A stretch of DNA of 64,000 bases from Candidatus Desulfobacillus denitrificans (GTDB lineage Bacteria; Pseudomonadota; Gammaproteobacteria; Burkholderiales; Rhodocyclaceae). This document shows, in pieces, positions 18,595-26,999 of this stretch. A program made the position numbers and the translations under genes. Each line of letters opens with the position of its first letter. Positions within the stretch are counted from its first letter, which is position 1. The notes under the pieces are model-generated. The model saw only the letters and a list, made by a program, of their open reading frames with translations. It made no database searches and was not told where the DNA came from. The DNA is taken from NCBI GenBank assembly GCA_017347485.1, contig AP021857.1:806001-870000 (forward strand). The letters are read 5' to 3'.

Positions 18595-19791
18595 ATGCTT
18601 TCCGACCGGCAAATAATTTTCATCACGGCCTTCCTGCGCGCGCTCGCCACCGGCATGGCCGGCGTGCTGCTGGGACTGACTTTGGCGCGGCTGGGCTTTT
18701 CCGCCGCCGCCATCGGCGGCGTGCTCTCGGCCGGGCTGGCCGGCGCGACGCTGGCGCTGGTGGTCGTCACCTGGGCGGGCGACCGCCTCGGCCGGCGACG
18801 CTGCCTGATCGGGCTGTCGCTGCTGGGTGCGGCGGGCGGGCTGGGGGCCGCGCTGGTGTCCGAGCCGTGGGCGATGGCCGCGGCGGCCTTCGTCGGCATT
18901 CTCAACGGCATGGGCCGCGACCGCGGCGCGGCGCTGGTGCTGGAGCAGGCCATCCTGCCGGCGACCACCGACGATGCCGGCCGCACCGGCGCCTTCGCCC
19001 GCTACAACCTGCTCACCGACATCGGCCACGCGCTGGGCGCGCTGCTGGCGGCGGCGCCGGCGCTGCTCGTCGCCATGGGCGTCGAGGAGACGCGGGCTTT
19101 CCGCGGCATGTTCCTGCTCTACGCGGCGCTGCTCGCCGCCGGCGCGCCGCTGGCGCTGAGGCTGTCGTCCGCGGCGGAGGCCGGCGCCGCCGGTCCGCGC
19201 CGGCCGGTGTCGCCGCAAAGCAAAGAAATCGTCTGGAAGATCTCCGCCCTGTTCGCCGTCGACTCCATTGCCGGCGGCTTCCTCGGCTCGGCGCTGCTCT
19301 CGTATTTCTTCTTCGAGCGCTTCGCCGTTTCCGCCGCCATGATCGGCGGCCTGTTCTTCGCCGCGCGCGTGCTGAACGCCGTCTCGCACCTCGCCGCCGC
19401 CTGGCTGGCGGCGCGCATCGGCCTGGTGAATACCATGGTGTTCACCCACATCCCGTCGAGCCTCCTGCTCGCCTCGGTGGCCTTCGCGCCGAGCTTCGGG
19501 GTGGCGGCGCTGCTGTTCCTGCTGCGCGAGGGGCTGGTCGAGATGGACGTGCCGACGCGGCAGTCCTACGTGATGGCGGTGGTGGCGCCGGAAGAACGCA
19601 CCTACGCTTCCGGCGTCACCCACCTGGTGCGCCTCGGCGGCTGGGCGGTGGCGCCGAGCTTCGCCGGCTGGCTGATGCAGGCCGCCTCGCTGGCGGCGCC
19701 GCTGTTCATCGGCGCCGGCATGAAGATCGCCTACGACCTGCTGCTGTGGCGGGCGTTCCGCAAGCTCAAGCCGCCGGAGGAGCGGGAGTAG
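18595..19791 (+). CDS. Major facilitator superfamily transporter
   Basis: 398 residues with about 12 membrane helices. The loop-2 signature [12 protein letters not shown] follows helix 2, and the second half has weaker similar features ([35 protein letters not shown]). The latter resembles MFS proteins often found beside chromate or metal resistance genes. It is divergent from the ChrA remnant, 57 bases away. Substrate unknown. One copy of the 23-bp motif lies near its 5' end. Confidence 0.85.
   Translation: MLSDRQIIFITAFLRALATGMAGVLLGLTLARLGFSAAAIGGVLSAGLAGATLALVVVTWAGDRLGRRRCLIGLSLLGAAGGLGAALVSEPWAMAAAAFVGILNGMGRDRGAALVLEQAILPATTDDAGRTGAFARYNLLTDIGHALGALLAAAPALLVAMGVEETRAFRGMFLLYAALLAAGAPLALRLSSAAEAGAAGPRRPVSPQSKEIVWKISALFAVDSIAGGFLGSALLSYFFFERFAVSAAMIGGLFFAARVLNAVSHLAAAWLAARIGLVNTMVFTHIPSSLLLASVAFAPSFGVAALLFLLREGLVEMDVPTRQSYVMAVVAPEERTYASGVTHLVRLGGWAVAPSFAGWLMQAASLAAPLFIGAGMKIAYDLLLWRAFRKLKPPEERE
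18660..18682 (-). repeat. 23-bp bipartite motif, copy 3
   Basis: AAGTCAGT-N9-ACGCCG (one mismatch), antisense within the MFS gene; coding strand reads G-V-L-L-G-L-T. Spacer CCCAGCAGC. Confidence 0.8.
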
Positions 19792-19920
19792 CTTGATGGG
19801 GGAAGGGGACGGCGACGAGCAGGCCAAGCGCGCCGCGCGCGTGAAGTGCGTCTTCCTCATGGCGACGCATCCGGGCGTCGCCGGCATGGCGGTCGGCGCG
19901 CAGCTGCGGCACGCCATCGC

Positions 19921-20511
19921 TCAGACGTAAAGCCAGAGCGCCAGCAGGAAAACCAAGAACTCGATGACCGTGCTCCAGACGACCAGCCGTGCGACACGCC
20001 GCTCGCGCGGGCGCATGCCGAGCCAGACGCGCTCGCGCCACCAGCGGTAGAAGGGGAGATTGCCCCAGCGCGCGAGGCCGAGGAAGTGGCGGCGAAGGGA
20101 CCGGCCCCAGGGCGTCAGGCTGCGGTCGATCTGGGCCATCTCGGCCTCGTCAACCGGCTGGCGGTAGGTCTCGCGGATGCGCAGGCGCGATCCCGCGCCG
20201 AGCGGTTCCAGCGTGAATTCCGTGCTCAGCTTCAGGCCCGTGTCGTGGCGGAGCAGGAGGGCGTGCGGGAGGGGCCGCTCGAAAGTCAGTCTCCCCGACA
20301 CGGCGAGGCCGTTCATCTCGTTGAACGCGTCGATGTCGAAGCCTTGCGGCGTTTTCTCGAAACGGCGGATTTCCAGATGCGGGTTGAGGCGCAGCAGGCG
20401 TTCGATGTCTTCGATGTAGCCGGAGACTTCCCGCGCCGGCTGCGGCAGGTCGACGTCGACCCAGGCGGCGTTCTCCGCCGCGCCCTGGCCGGGAAGCGGA
20501 TCAGCGTGCAA
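19921..20511 (-). CDS. Membrane-anchored SRPBCC-like protein
   Basis: 196 residues. The first 125 look like a SRPBCC/polyketide-cyclase lipid-binding fold (WVDVDLPQPAREVSGYIEDI; TFERPLPHALLLRHDTG; GSRLRIRETY), followed by a basic segment and one C-terminal membrane helix (VVWSTVIEFLVFLLALWLYV), so the domain faces the cytoplasm. No ATG is available; the TTG at 20511 overlaps the preceding USP gene by 11 bases. Last gene of the YeiH-type operon. One copy of the 23-bp motif lies on its antisense strand. Function unknown. Confidence 0.65.
   Translation of the reverse strand: MHADPLPGQGAAENAAWVDVDLPQPAREVSGYIEDIERLLRLNPHLEIRRFEKTPQGFDIDAFNEMNGLAVSGRLTFERPLPHALLLRHDTGLKLSTEFTLEPLGAGSRLRIRETYRQPVDEAEMAQIDRSLTPWGRSLRRHFLGLARWGNLPFYRWWRERVWLGMRPRERRVARLVVWSTVIEFLVFLLALWLYV
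20283..20305 (+). repeat. 23-bp bipartite motif, copy 4
   Basis: AAGTCAGT-N9-ACGGCG, antisense within the SRPBCC-like gene; coding strand reads A-V-S-G-R-L-T. Spacer CTCCCCGAC. Confidence 0.85.
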
Positions 20512-21001
20512 TCAGGAGCGGCGCGGCGAGGCCGCGCGCCAGGCTTTCCAGGTCCATGCGCGAGCGCAGGCCGGGCTCGCCCTTCGGCCGCGGCGGGCCG
20601 ATGACGACCAGGTCGGCGCCGCCCTCGCGCGCCGCGGCGACCAGGCACTCGGCCGGCTTGCCGTAGCGCAGGATCGGCGTGCTGTCGACGCCCGCCGCCG
20701 TGCAGCGGGCGGCCAGCGCCCCCATGCGCTCGCGCGCCTCCTGCGCGAGCTGGCCTTCGACGTGCTCGGCGAAGGCGTCGCGCGTCCACGCGTTGTTGAG
20801 CCAGTCGTCGCCCTGCATGCCGGCCCAGAAATCCGGCACGATGTAGAGGTGCAGGATGCGCGTCGTGCCGGGCACGGCCAGCGAAAGGGCAAGGTCCAGC
20901 GCCCGCTCCGCGCCCGCCGTGCCGTGGTGGGCGAGGAGCAGGGCGCGCGGCGGCCAGGCCAGGCCCGCCGCACGTGCCTGCGGTGCGGCGACTTCGCTCA
21001 C
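20501..21001 (-). CDS. Universal stress protein, UspA family
   Basis: 166 residues, single USP domain: ALLLAHHGTAGAERALDLAL at the N-terminus and DLVVIGPPRPKGEPGLRSRMDLESLARGL near the end. The nucleotide loop is altered (GPPRPKGEPG), so ATP binding is uncertain. The start is GTG at 21001, overlapping the stop of the 44-residue membrane protein as GTGA. It lies in an operon with a YeiH-type transporter, echoing the TSUP-USP association at 3-5.7 kb. Confidence 0.85.
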   Translation of the reverse strand: MSEVAAPQARAAGLAWPPRALLLAHHGTAGAERALDLALSLAVPGTTRILHLYIVPDFWAGMQGDDWLNNAWTRDAFAEHVEGQLAQEARERMGALAARCTAAGVDSTPILRYGKPAECLVAAAREGGADLVVIGPPRPKGEPGLRSRMDLESLARGLAAPLLIAR

Positions 21002-21132
21002 TTGCCGACGACGACGAGGATGCCGATGGCGATGGCCAGCGCGAACACCAGGGCGCCGATGTCCTCCCTTCGGTCGCTGACGAAAATCGACAGCTGGGTG
21101 CCGCGGTCGAACTTCTTCTCTTCTTCAGCCAT
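20998..21132 (-). CDS. Small single-helix membrane protein, 44 aa
   Basis: MAEEEKKFDRGTQLSIFVSD precedes REDIGALVFALAIAIGILVV, a single membrane helix with a charged cytoplasmic N-terminus. The ATG at 21132 has a GGAG-like ribosome site and follows the transporter stop by 11 bases. Its stop overlaps the GTG of the USP gene. The position suggests an accessory subunit of the YeiH-like transporter. Family name not recognised. Confidence 0.75.
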   Translation of the reverse strand: MAEEEKKFDRGTQLSIFVSDRREDIGALVFALAIAIGILVVVGK

Positions 21133-21143
21133 GACGGTTCTCC

Positions 21144-22826
21144 TCAGACGAATTCCTTGACGAACAGCAGGACGACGATCAGCGAGCCGACCGCCTTGAT
21201 GATGCCGACCACCGAGCCGATGATCAGCGGCTTGCCGCCGGCCTGCTTGATCGAGGCCACGGTGATCTGCATGCCGAGGCCGGTGAGCCCGATGGCGAAC
21301 AGCCAGGCGATCCAGTCGCGGAAGGCGCGGATGATTTTCGAGTCGTGCCAGGCCGCCTTGTTGGCGGCGCCGACGGCGTCCTTCACCGCCTTGTCGTCCT
21401 TCGCCGCCTTGGACACCCCCTTGAGGACATGATCCTGCTCGCGCGAGGTGAGCTTCCTGTTCGCGATGAGGTCCTGCAGCGCCTTCGTCTCCTCCGGCTT
21501 GGTCAGCTTCGGCAGGTGCGCCTGCAGGGCGGCAATCTCCTTCTCCTTGAGCAGCTTGTCCTCCTTCACCTGCTCGCTGGAGAAGTACTTGCCCTGGTAG
21601 TGGCCGGGCGGGGCGAACATGCCCAGGGTCGACAGCAGGAACATGAAGAGGAAGCCGAGCACGAACACCGGGAACTTCGCCACCAGCACCTTGCCCAGGT
21701 CGACCTTCTGCGCGCCGGCCTCGCGCTTGACGTACCAGGCGGCCAGCCACACCACGATGATGGGCAGGAACAGCACCCGCGTGATGTTGAAGATCTCGGC
21801 CACCTTCAGCGTCTCGATGCCTTGCGGGTCGAAGGCCAGCGCGGCGCCGGCCACCTGCGCCGAGTTGAGGATGCCGGTGCCGGCCCAGGCGCCGAACTGC
21901 ACCGGGCCCATGCCGAGCAGCTGGCCGATGGTCGGGAAGGTGAACATGCACAGCACGCCCCAGAGCAGGATGGTGCCGAGGGTGAAGGCGATGTCCACCG
22001 CCTTGGCGTTCACCACCGGGGAGGCCGCCACCGCCGCCGAGACGCCGCAGACGCCGACGCCGGAGGAGAGCACGCCGGTCATCGAGTTGCTGGCGCCCAT
22101 GCGCGGGCCGGCCAGCAGCACCAGCCAGACCGAGCCGAGCACGAAGATGCCGATCATCACCACCGAGAGGGCGCCGAGCTGCGCCAGCTCCGCCGCCGAG
22201 TAGAGCGTGCCGAGCAGCACCACGCCGGTCTTCAGGAACAGCCGCGCCGTGCGCACGCCGTTGGCGGCCCAGGCCGGGATGCGCAGCAGGTTCACGATGA
22301 TCATGCCGAGGACGATGCCGAGCACGACGTAGTTGAGGTTCATGATCTTGGCGAAATCCCAGCCCAGCGTCGGCTGCGCCGCCTTGCCCCAGTTGGCGAA
22401 CATCGGGTCGAGGATCCAGCGCACGGCGCAGGCGATGCCGACGATGAAGGCCATGCCCGGCACGACGCCGGCGTAGTAGTCGAGGTGGCCTTCCTTCTTC
22501 GGCAGGACGAGCACCAGCACGCCGACGGCGGCGAAAAGGCCGCCGAGGATGTAGGCGAGCTGCGCCTGCCCGGCCTTGGTGCCGTCGAACTTGGAGGGCT
22601 TCATCGGCTTCGCCTCGGGCGCCGGCTGGCCTTCGGCGGCGGCTTTCTCGGCGGCGGCCTGGGTGTCGGCCGCATGCTTGTCGATGGCCTGCTTGTGCTC
22701 CTTGTAGGCGCCGGGATGCAGCCAGCCCTGCATGCCGTCGAGGGTGCCGGCGTTGTTCATCCAGCCCCACAGCAGCATGAGGATGCCGATGATCAGCAAG
22801 GCCGGGGATTTGTGGCTGTAGATCAT
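21144..22826 (-). CDS. YeiH-type putative sulfate exporter, enlarged by two hydrophilic insertions
   Basis: A 560-residue membrane protein of the UPF0324/YeiH family, which is normally about 340-350 residues. Core motifs include LLRIPAWAANGVRTARLFLKTGVVLLG, GVLSSGVGVCGVSAAVAASP and AWAGTGILNSAQVAGAAL. Two additions stand out: an Ala/Lys-rich loop at about 40-85 after the first helix, and a charged helical block of about 95 residues at 410-505 before the last helices. Members are called putative sulfate exporters without firm biochemistry. It heads an operon with the 44-residue membrane protein, a USP and an SRPBCC-like protein. Confidence 0.88.
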   Translation of the reverse strand: MIYSHKSPALLIIGILMLLWGWMNNAGTLDGMQGWLHPGAYKEHKQAIDKHAADTQAAAEKAAAEGQPAPEAKPMKPSKFDGTKAGQAQLAYILGGLFAAVGVLVLVLPKKEGHLDYYAGVVPGMAFIVGIACAVRWILDPMFANWGKAAQPTLGWDFAKIMNLNYVVLGIVLGMIIVNLLRIPAWAANGVRTARLFLKTGVVLLGTLYSAAELAQLGALSVVMIGIFVLGSVWLVLLAGPRMGASNSMTGVLSSGVGVCGVSAAVAASPVVNAKAVDIAFTLGTILLWGVLCMFTFPTIGQLLGMGPVQFGAWAGTGILNSAQVAGAALAFDPQGIETLKVAEIFNITRVLFLPIIVVWLAAWYVKREAGAQKVDLGKVLVAKFPVFVLGFLFMFLLSTLGMFAPPGHYQGKYFSSEQVKEDKLLKEKEIAALQAHLPKLTKPEETKALQDLIANRKLTSREQDHVLKGVSKAAKDDKAVKDAVGAANKAAWHDSKIIRAFRDWIAWLFAIGLTGLGMQITVASIKQAGGKPLIIGSVVGIIKAVGSLIVVLLFVKEFV

Positions 22827-22944
22827 TGTCTCCTCCTCTTGAGGTGGTCGTTCGATGACGATTCTTCTTGTTGTTGGGGCCTATTTCTACAACTCGCAGG
22901 CGAGCGCCACAACCTGATCGATTGAATGTGCGGATGAAAAAATT

Positions 22945-24384
22945 CTATGGATGATCTTGCGGCGGGCGCACGACGCTCACGCTGCACGCCGCTTCGGCCA
23001 CCACCCGGGCCGAGACGCTGCCGAGGTAGCGGCGCAGGGCGGAATGGCCGCGCGCGCCGATGACGATGCGGTCGACATGGTGCGCCGCGGCGTAGTCGAG
23101 CAGGGCGCCGGCGGCGTCGGCATTTTCCTCCACATGGATGCGCAGCTGTTCCGCGCTCAGGCCGAGAGGATGCGCCCAGTGGCGCAGCCCGATCCGGGCG
23201 GCGGTCTGCTGGCCGTGCGCGATGTCCGGCGCCGATTCCTCGCCGAAGGGCTGCGGCGGCAGCGCGGCGAGGAGGGTGAGGCGCAGGTCCGGCTCGGCGG
23301 CCAGCGCCCGGCGCAGGGCGGTTCGCATCGCCTCGTCGAGGGCTTCGCGCCGGTCGCCGGGATCGATGGCCACCAGCACGTGGGGCGCGCGCGACAGATG
23401 CAGGGCCGGGGTGGGGGCGGCGCGCGGCGGCGCCCGCAGCGCCCGCAGCCAGCGCCGCGCGACGGCGAGCGGGCCGGCGCGATGCAGCCGGCCGGCGCGC
23501 AGGGAGAGGGGAATCTGCTCGGGGTGGGCGAGGTCGTGGGCGAGCTGCGCGGCGGTGGCATAGCGGGCCTGCGGGCGGACTTCCAGGCAGCGCAGGATGA
23601 CTTCCTGCAGCCAGGGCGGCAATCCGGGCTTGAGCGCGCGCGGCGGCGGCGGATCGATGTAGAGGCGCCGCCGCATCCCGCCGCGCGTCGTCGGCGCGCC
23701 GAAGGGCAGCTTTCCGGTCGCCAGCTGATAGGCGATGACGCCGAGCGCGAAGAGGTCGCTGCGCGGATCGCGGCGGTTTCCCGCCAGCTGCTCGGGCGAG
23801 ATCGTCGCGCCGGTGCCCGCCGGCAGGGCGAATTCTTCCTCGACCAGGTCGGGCAGTTCGCCGTGGCGGGCCAGGCCGAAATCGATCGGCACGGCCGTGC
23901 CGTCGGCGCGGAACAGCACGTTGGCCGGCTTCAGGTCGAAGTGGATGACGTTCTGCCGGTGCAGGTCGTGCACGGCCGCGGCGACCGCGCCGGTCAGCCG
24001 GGCGACTTCGCCGGCCTCCAGGGGCGCGCGCGCCGCGCGGTCGGCCAGCGCCTCGCCTTCGATGCGTTCCATGACCAGCCACGGCGCGCCTTCCTCGTCG
24101 CCGCTGGCGACCAGCGCCGGCGCATGCGGCCCGCGCAGCCGGCCGAGGATCATGCGTTCCACCTCGAAGCCGACCAGGCAGCCGGGGTGGCAGCCGAAGC
24201 CCAGCTTGGGCACTTTCATCAGGAGGGGAAAGGGCGCCGGCGCGGCGGCGTCCGCCGCATCGACCGCGTAGAGGCGGGCCATGCCGCCTTCGTGCAGCAG
24301 GCCGCGGATGCGGAAGCCGCCAACCGCCGTCCCCGCCGGCAGCGGGCCTTCTCCCAGGCTCACTCTCCCTCCAGCAGTCGCCAT
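22945..24384 (-). CDS. Ser/Thr protein kinase fused to a universal stress domain
   Basis: 479 residues. Residues 20-285 are a Hanks-type kinase: glycine loop LHEGGMARLYAV, catalytic HFDLKPANV (HRD is changed to HFD; Asp, Lys and Asn are kept), IDFGLAR for DFG, and SPEQLAG for the APE region. After a basic linker, residues 330-479 form a USP domain ending in GARGHSALRRYLGSVSARVV, which keeps the ATP loop. There is no membrane segment. HFD-type kinases are usually active. The start overlaps the phosphoesterase gene by 25 bases. Nucleotide sensing by the USP domain could control the kinase; that is inference. Confidence 0.9.
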   Translation of the reverse strand: MATAGGRVSLGEGPLPAGTAVGGFRIRGLLHEGGMARLYAVDAADAAAPAPFPLLMKVPKLGFGCHPGCLVGFEVERMILGRLRGPHAPALVASGDEEGAPWLVMERIEGEALADRAARAPLEAGEVARLTGAVAAAVHDLHRQNVIHFDLKPANVLFRADGTAVPIDFGLARHGELPDLVEEEFALPAGTGATISPEQLAGNRRDPRSDLFALGVIAYQLATGKLPFGAPTTRGGMRRRLYIDPPPPRALKPGLPPWLQEVILRCLEVRPQARYATAAQLAHDLAHPEQIPLSLRAGRLHRAGPLAVARRWLRALRAPPRAAPTPALHLSRAPHVLVAIDPGDRREALDEAMRTALRRALAAEPDLRLTLLAALPPQPFGEESAPDIAHGQQTAARIGLRHWAHPLGLSAEQLRIHVEENADAAGALLDYAAAHHVDRIVIGARGHSALRRYLGSVSARVVAEAACSVSVVRPPQDHP

Positions 24385-25103
24385 GCCAGCCTCTCCGGCA
24401 ATCCGGCATCGAGAATCTTCCTCGCCGCCGCCTGGACATCATAAGGCACGCGGAAATGCGTGAGCGTGCCGGCGCCCGCATCGTGGAGGGCGTAGCAGGC
24501 GGCGGGATTGCCGTCGCGCGGCTGGCCGACGGAACCGACGATGGCCAGCCAGCGGCGAAAGTCGCTGAGCGGCAGCGGCACGCCCGGCACCGGCGCGAAG
24601 TCGCGGATCGCCCCGCCGGGCATCGTGAAGTAGAGCTGGGGATGGTGCACATGGCCGACCAGGACGACGCGCGCGGGGGTGGCGGCGAAGGCCTGCGCGG
24701 CCTCCCGCGGGCCGGTGATGTAGGTCCATGCTTCCGGCCGCTCGGCGCTGGCGTGTACCAGCAGCCGGTCCGTCTCCGCCACGGCGAGCGGCAGGCCGGC
24801 GAGGAACGCCCGCTCGTGCGGGCCGAGCCGCTCGCGCGTCCAGTAGATGGCGTCGCGCGCCGCGAAGTGCATGGCGTCCAGCTGGCCGCCCAGGCAGGCT
24901 TCGTCGTGGTTGCCGAGGACGGCCGGCGCGCCCGCGTCGACCAGGCCGGCGATGATGTCGAGGCAGGCGAGCGGGTCGGCGCCGTAGCCGATCAGGTCGC
25001 CGAGGAAGGCGAAACGATCCACGCCCTCGCGGCGGGCGTGCGCCAGGCAGGCCTGCAGGGCCTCGAGGTTGCTGTGGATGTCGGCGAGCAGGGCGGTGCG
25101 CAT
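24360..25103 (-). CDS. Metallophosphoesterase (calcineurin-like)
   Basis: 247 residues with all metal motifs of the family: ADIHSN (D-x-H), GDLIGYG (GD), GNHDEA (GNHD), a later HAS and the final GHVHHPQ (GHxH). The DLIGYGADP form is typical of YfcE/DUF2437-like serine/threonine or cyclic-nucleotide phosphoesterases. It is co-transcribed with, and overlaps, the kinase-USP fusion, so a kinase/phosphatase pair is plausible though not shown. Confidence 0.88.
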   Translation of the reverse strand: MRTALLADIHSNLEALQACLAHARREGVDRFAFLGDLIGYGADPLACLDIIAGLVDAGAPAVLGNHDEACLGGQLDAMHFAARDAIYWTRERLGPHERAFLAGLPLAVAETDRLLVHASAERPEAWTYITGPREAAQAFAATPARVVLVGHVHHPQLYFTMPGGAIRDFAPVPGVPLPLSDFRRWLAIVGSVGQPRDGNPAACYALHDAGAGTLTHFRVPYDVQAAARKILDAGLPERLAWRLLEGE

Positions 25104-25131
25104 GGTGCGCCATCATGCCGCGCCGGCGCAG

Positions 25132-25162
25132 AAAAAAACAAGCCGGCGACAAGCGCCGGCTT
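25132..25162 (-). terminator. Rho-independent terminator
   Basis: A 9-bp stem AAGCCGGCG/CGCCGGCTT with a five-base loop, followed on the minus strand by seven T residues (25132-25138). It ends transcription of the small gene at 25210-25464, 47 bases after its stop. Confidence 0.8.
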
Positions 25163-25209
25163 TGAGCCGCCCAGGAGGGGGGTTGGGCGGTGAGGAGTAG
25201 TCGGTGGCC

Positions 25210-25464
25210 TCAGCAGGCCGGTTTGCCCGCCAGGCCGGATGCGGATTGGCGGCTGCGATGAACCCGCGAGGACGCCATGGCGAACTGGAACAGGTCCAGC
25301 GTCGATAATTGCGGATAGGCTGTCCGTGTCGTGCGGAACACCAGCCATTCCACCGGCAGGCCTTGCGGCGGCCGGGCCGCGAAGCAGGTTTCGACGCGCC
25401 GGTAGGCTTCGTCGAACAAAGCCCGCAGCTTGTGGTTCTTGCGACGGTCGTCGTGGTGGTTCAT
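25210..25464 (-). CDS. Small hypothetical protein, 84 aa
   Basis: The ATG at 25464 has an AAGGA ribosome site and a terminator follows the stop, so this looks like a monocistronic gene. The protein is soluble, mixed-charge and begins MNHHDDRRKNHKLRALFDEA. It contains PVEWLVFRTTRTAYPQLSTL and a Ser/Arg-rich tail ending in Cys. No family recognised. A longer frame from 25515 exists but lacks a ribosome site. Confidence 0.6.
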   Translation of the reverse strand: MNHHDDRRKNHKLRALFDEAYRRVETCFAARPPQGLPVEWLVFRTTRTAYPQLSTLDLFQFAMASSRVHRSRQSASGLAGKPAC

Positions 25465-25664
25465 GAGCCATTTCCTTTTGCTGCCGTGTTTGCCTGATTT
25501 AACGACACGGGCCATGAAACATGAATAGGCCGGAAGATGAATCGCATGTAGGGGTTTTTCCTACATGGCGATCTCCCCGGGCCGGCATGGGGGGCGCGGG
25601 AAGCGGTCATGGCCGGGCCTCCGCTGCGGTATTCTTGCAAGCACGGCCTATCCCGAAGAACCCG

Positions 25665-26948
25665 ATGGACAGCCACGCCAAACCCTCTCCGGCAGCGTTC
25701 CTGCAGACCCTGTTCAAGGCTGCCGTCGCCGCCGCCGCCCCGGCCGCCTGCCTGCCGCGCCATTTGCCGCCGCCGCGCGGGCGCACCGTGGTGGTCGGCG
25801 CCGGCAAGGCCGCCGCGGCCATGGCGCGGGTCGTCGAAGACCACTTGCCAGGCGAATTGTCCGGCCTGGTGGTGACCCGCTACGGCCATGGCGTGCCCTG
25901 CGCGCGCATCGAAGTGGTCGAGGCGGCGCATCCGCTGCCGGACGAGGCCGGCCGCGCCGCCGCCGGGCGCATCCTCGCCGTCGCCCAGGGACTGACTTCC
26001 GACGACTTGCTGCTGGTGCTGATTTCCGGCGGCGGCTCGGCCCTGCTGGCCTTGCCCCACGAGGGCATCACCCTGGCCGACAAGCAGCAGGTGAGCCGCG
26101 CCCTGCTGAAGAGCGGCGCCGGCATTGGCGAGATGAATTGCGTGAGGAAGCACCTTTCCGCCATCAAGGGCGGGCGGCTGGCGGCGGCGGCTTACCCGGC
26201 GCGCGTGCTGACCCTGGCGATTTCCGACGTGCCGGGCGACGATCCGGCGGTGGTGGCTTCCGGCCCGACCGTGGCCGATTCCACCACCTGCGCCGATGCG
26301 CTGGCGATCCTGGAAAAGTACCGCATCGCCGTGCCGCCCAGGGTGCGGGCGCTGCTCGAATCCGGCGCTGGTGAAACGCCGAAGCCGGGCGACCTGCGCT
26401 TCGTCCATGGCGAGACGCGCATCGTCGCCACGGCGCAGGCCTCGCTCGAAGCGGCGGCCGCCGCGGCACGCGCCGCCGGCGTGACGCCGCTGATCCTCGG
26501 CGATGCCATCGAGGGCGAAGCGCGCGAGGTGGCGAAGGCGCTGGCCGGCATGGCGAAGTCCTGCGGCCGCCACGGCGCGCCGCTGCGGCCGCCCTGCGTG
26601 CTGCTCTCCGGCGGCGAGACGACGGTGACGGTCAAGGGGCAGGGACGCGGCGGCCGCAACGCGGAATTCCTGCTGGCCCTGGCGCTGGCCCTCGACGGCG
26701 CGCCGGGCATCCATGCCATCGCCTGCGACACCGACGGCATCGACGGCACCGAGGACAATGCCGGCGCGGTGATGACCGAAGACACCCTGGCGCGCGCCCG
26801 CGCCGCCGGGCTGGATGCCAAGGCAAGGCTGGCCGACAACGACGGCTACGGCTTCTTCGCGGCGCTGAACGATCTCGTCGTCACCGGGCCGACGCGCACC
26901 AACGTCAACGATTTCCGCGCCATCTACATCGAGGGGAGTTCGCGCTAA
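25665..26948 (+). CDS. Glycerate 2-kinase (MOFRL family)
   Basis: 427 residues. It phosphorylates D-glycerate, probably to 2-phosphoglycerate as in TtuD/GckA. Family motifs: VVGAGKAAAAMARVVE near the start, LISGGGSALLALP, GEMNCVRKHLSAIKGG, SDVPGDDPAVVASGPT, LLSGGETTVTV and the GRGGRNAEF MOFRL motif, then DTDGIDGTEDNAGAV. Standard length. It stands 51 bases before glcD, so it fits the glycerate branch of glycolate/glyoxylate use. The start at 25665 has only a weak GAAGAA ribosome site; an upstream in-frame ATG at 25521 would add 48 atypical residues. Confidence 0.92.
   Translation: MDSHAKPSPAAFLQTLFKAAVAAAAPAACLPRHLPPPRGRTVVVGAGKAAAAMARVVEDHLPGELSGLVVTRYGHGVPCARIEVVEAAHPLPDEAGRAAAGRILAVAQGLTSDDLLLVLISGGGSALLALPHEGITLADKQQVSRALLKSGAGIGEMNCVRKHLSAIKGGRLAAAAYPARVLTLAISDVPGDDPAVVASGPTVADSTTCADALAILEKYRIAVPPRVRALLESGAGETPKPGDLRFVHGETRIVATAQASLEAAAAAARAAGVTPLILGDAIEGEAREVAKALAGMAKSCGRHGAPLRPPCVLLSGGETTVTVKGQGRGGRNAEFLLALALALDGAPGIHAIACDTDGIDGTEDNAGAVMTEDTLARARAAGLDAKARLADNDGYGFFAALNDLVVTGPTRTNVNDFRAIYIEGSSR
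25976..25998 (-). repeat. 23-bp bipartite motif, copy 5
   Basis: AAGTCAGT-N9-ACGGCG, antisense within the glycerate kinase gene; coding strand reads A-V-A-Q-G-L-T. Spacer CCCTGGGCG. Confidence 0.85.
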
Positions 26949-26999
26949 CCCGCATGGCCGCGGGCCGGCGCAGGCAGTACGATACGAACTGGAGGAAAC

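Noticed and set aside
19796..19930. A 44-codon frame [20 protein letters not shown] after the MFS gene
   Set aside because: It has no convincing ribosome site or hydrophobic/folded pattern and partly overlaps the SRPBCC-like gene on the other strand; probably fortuitous.
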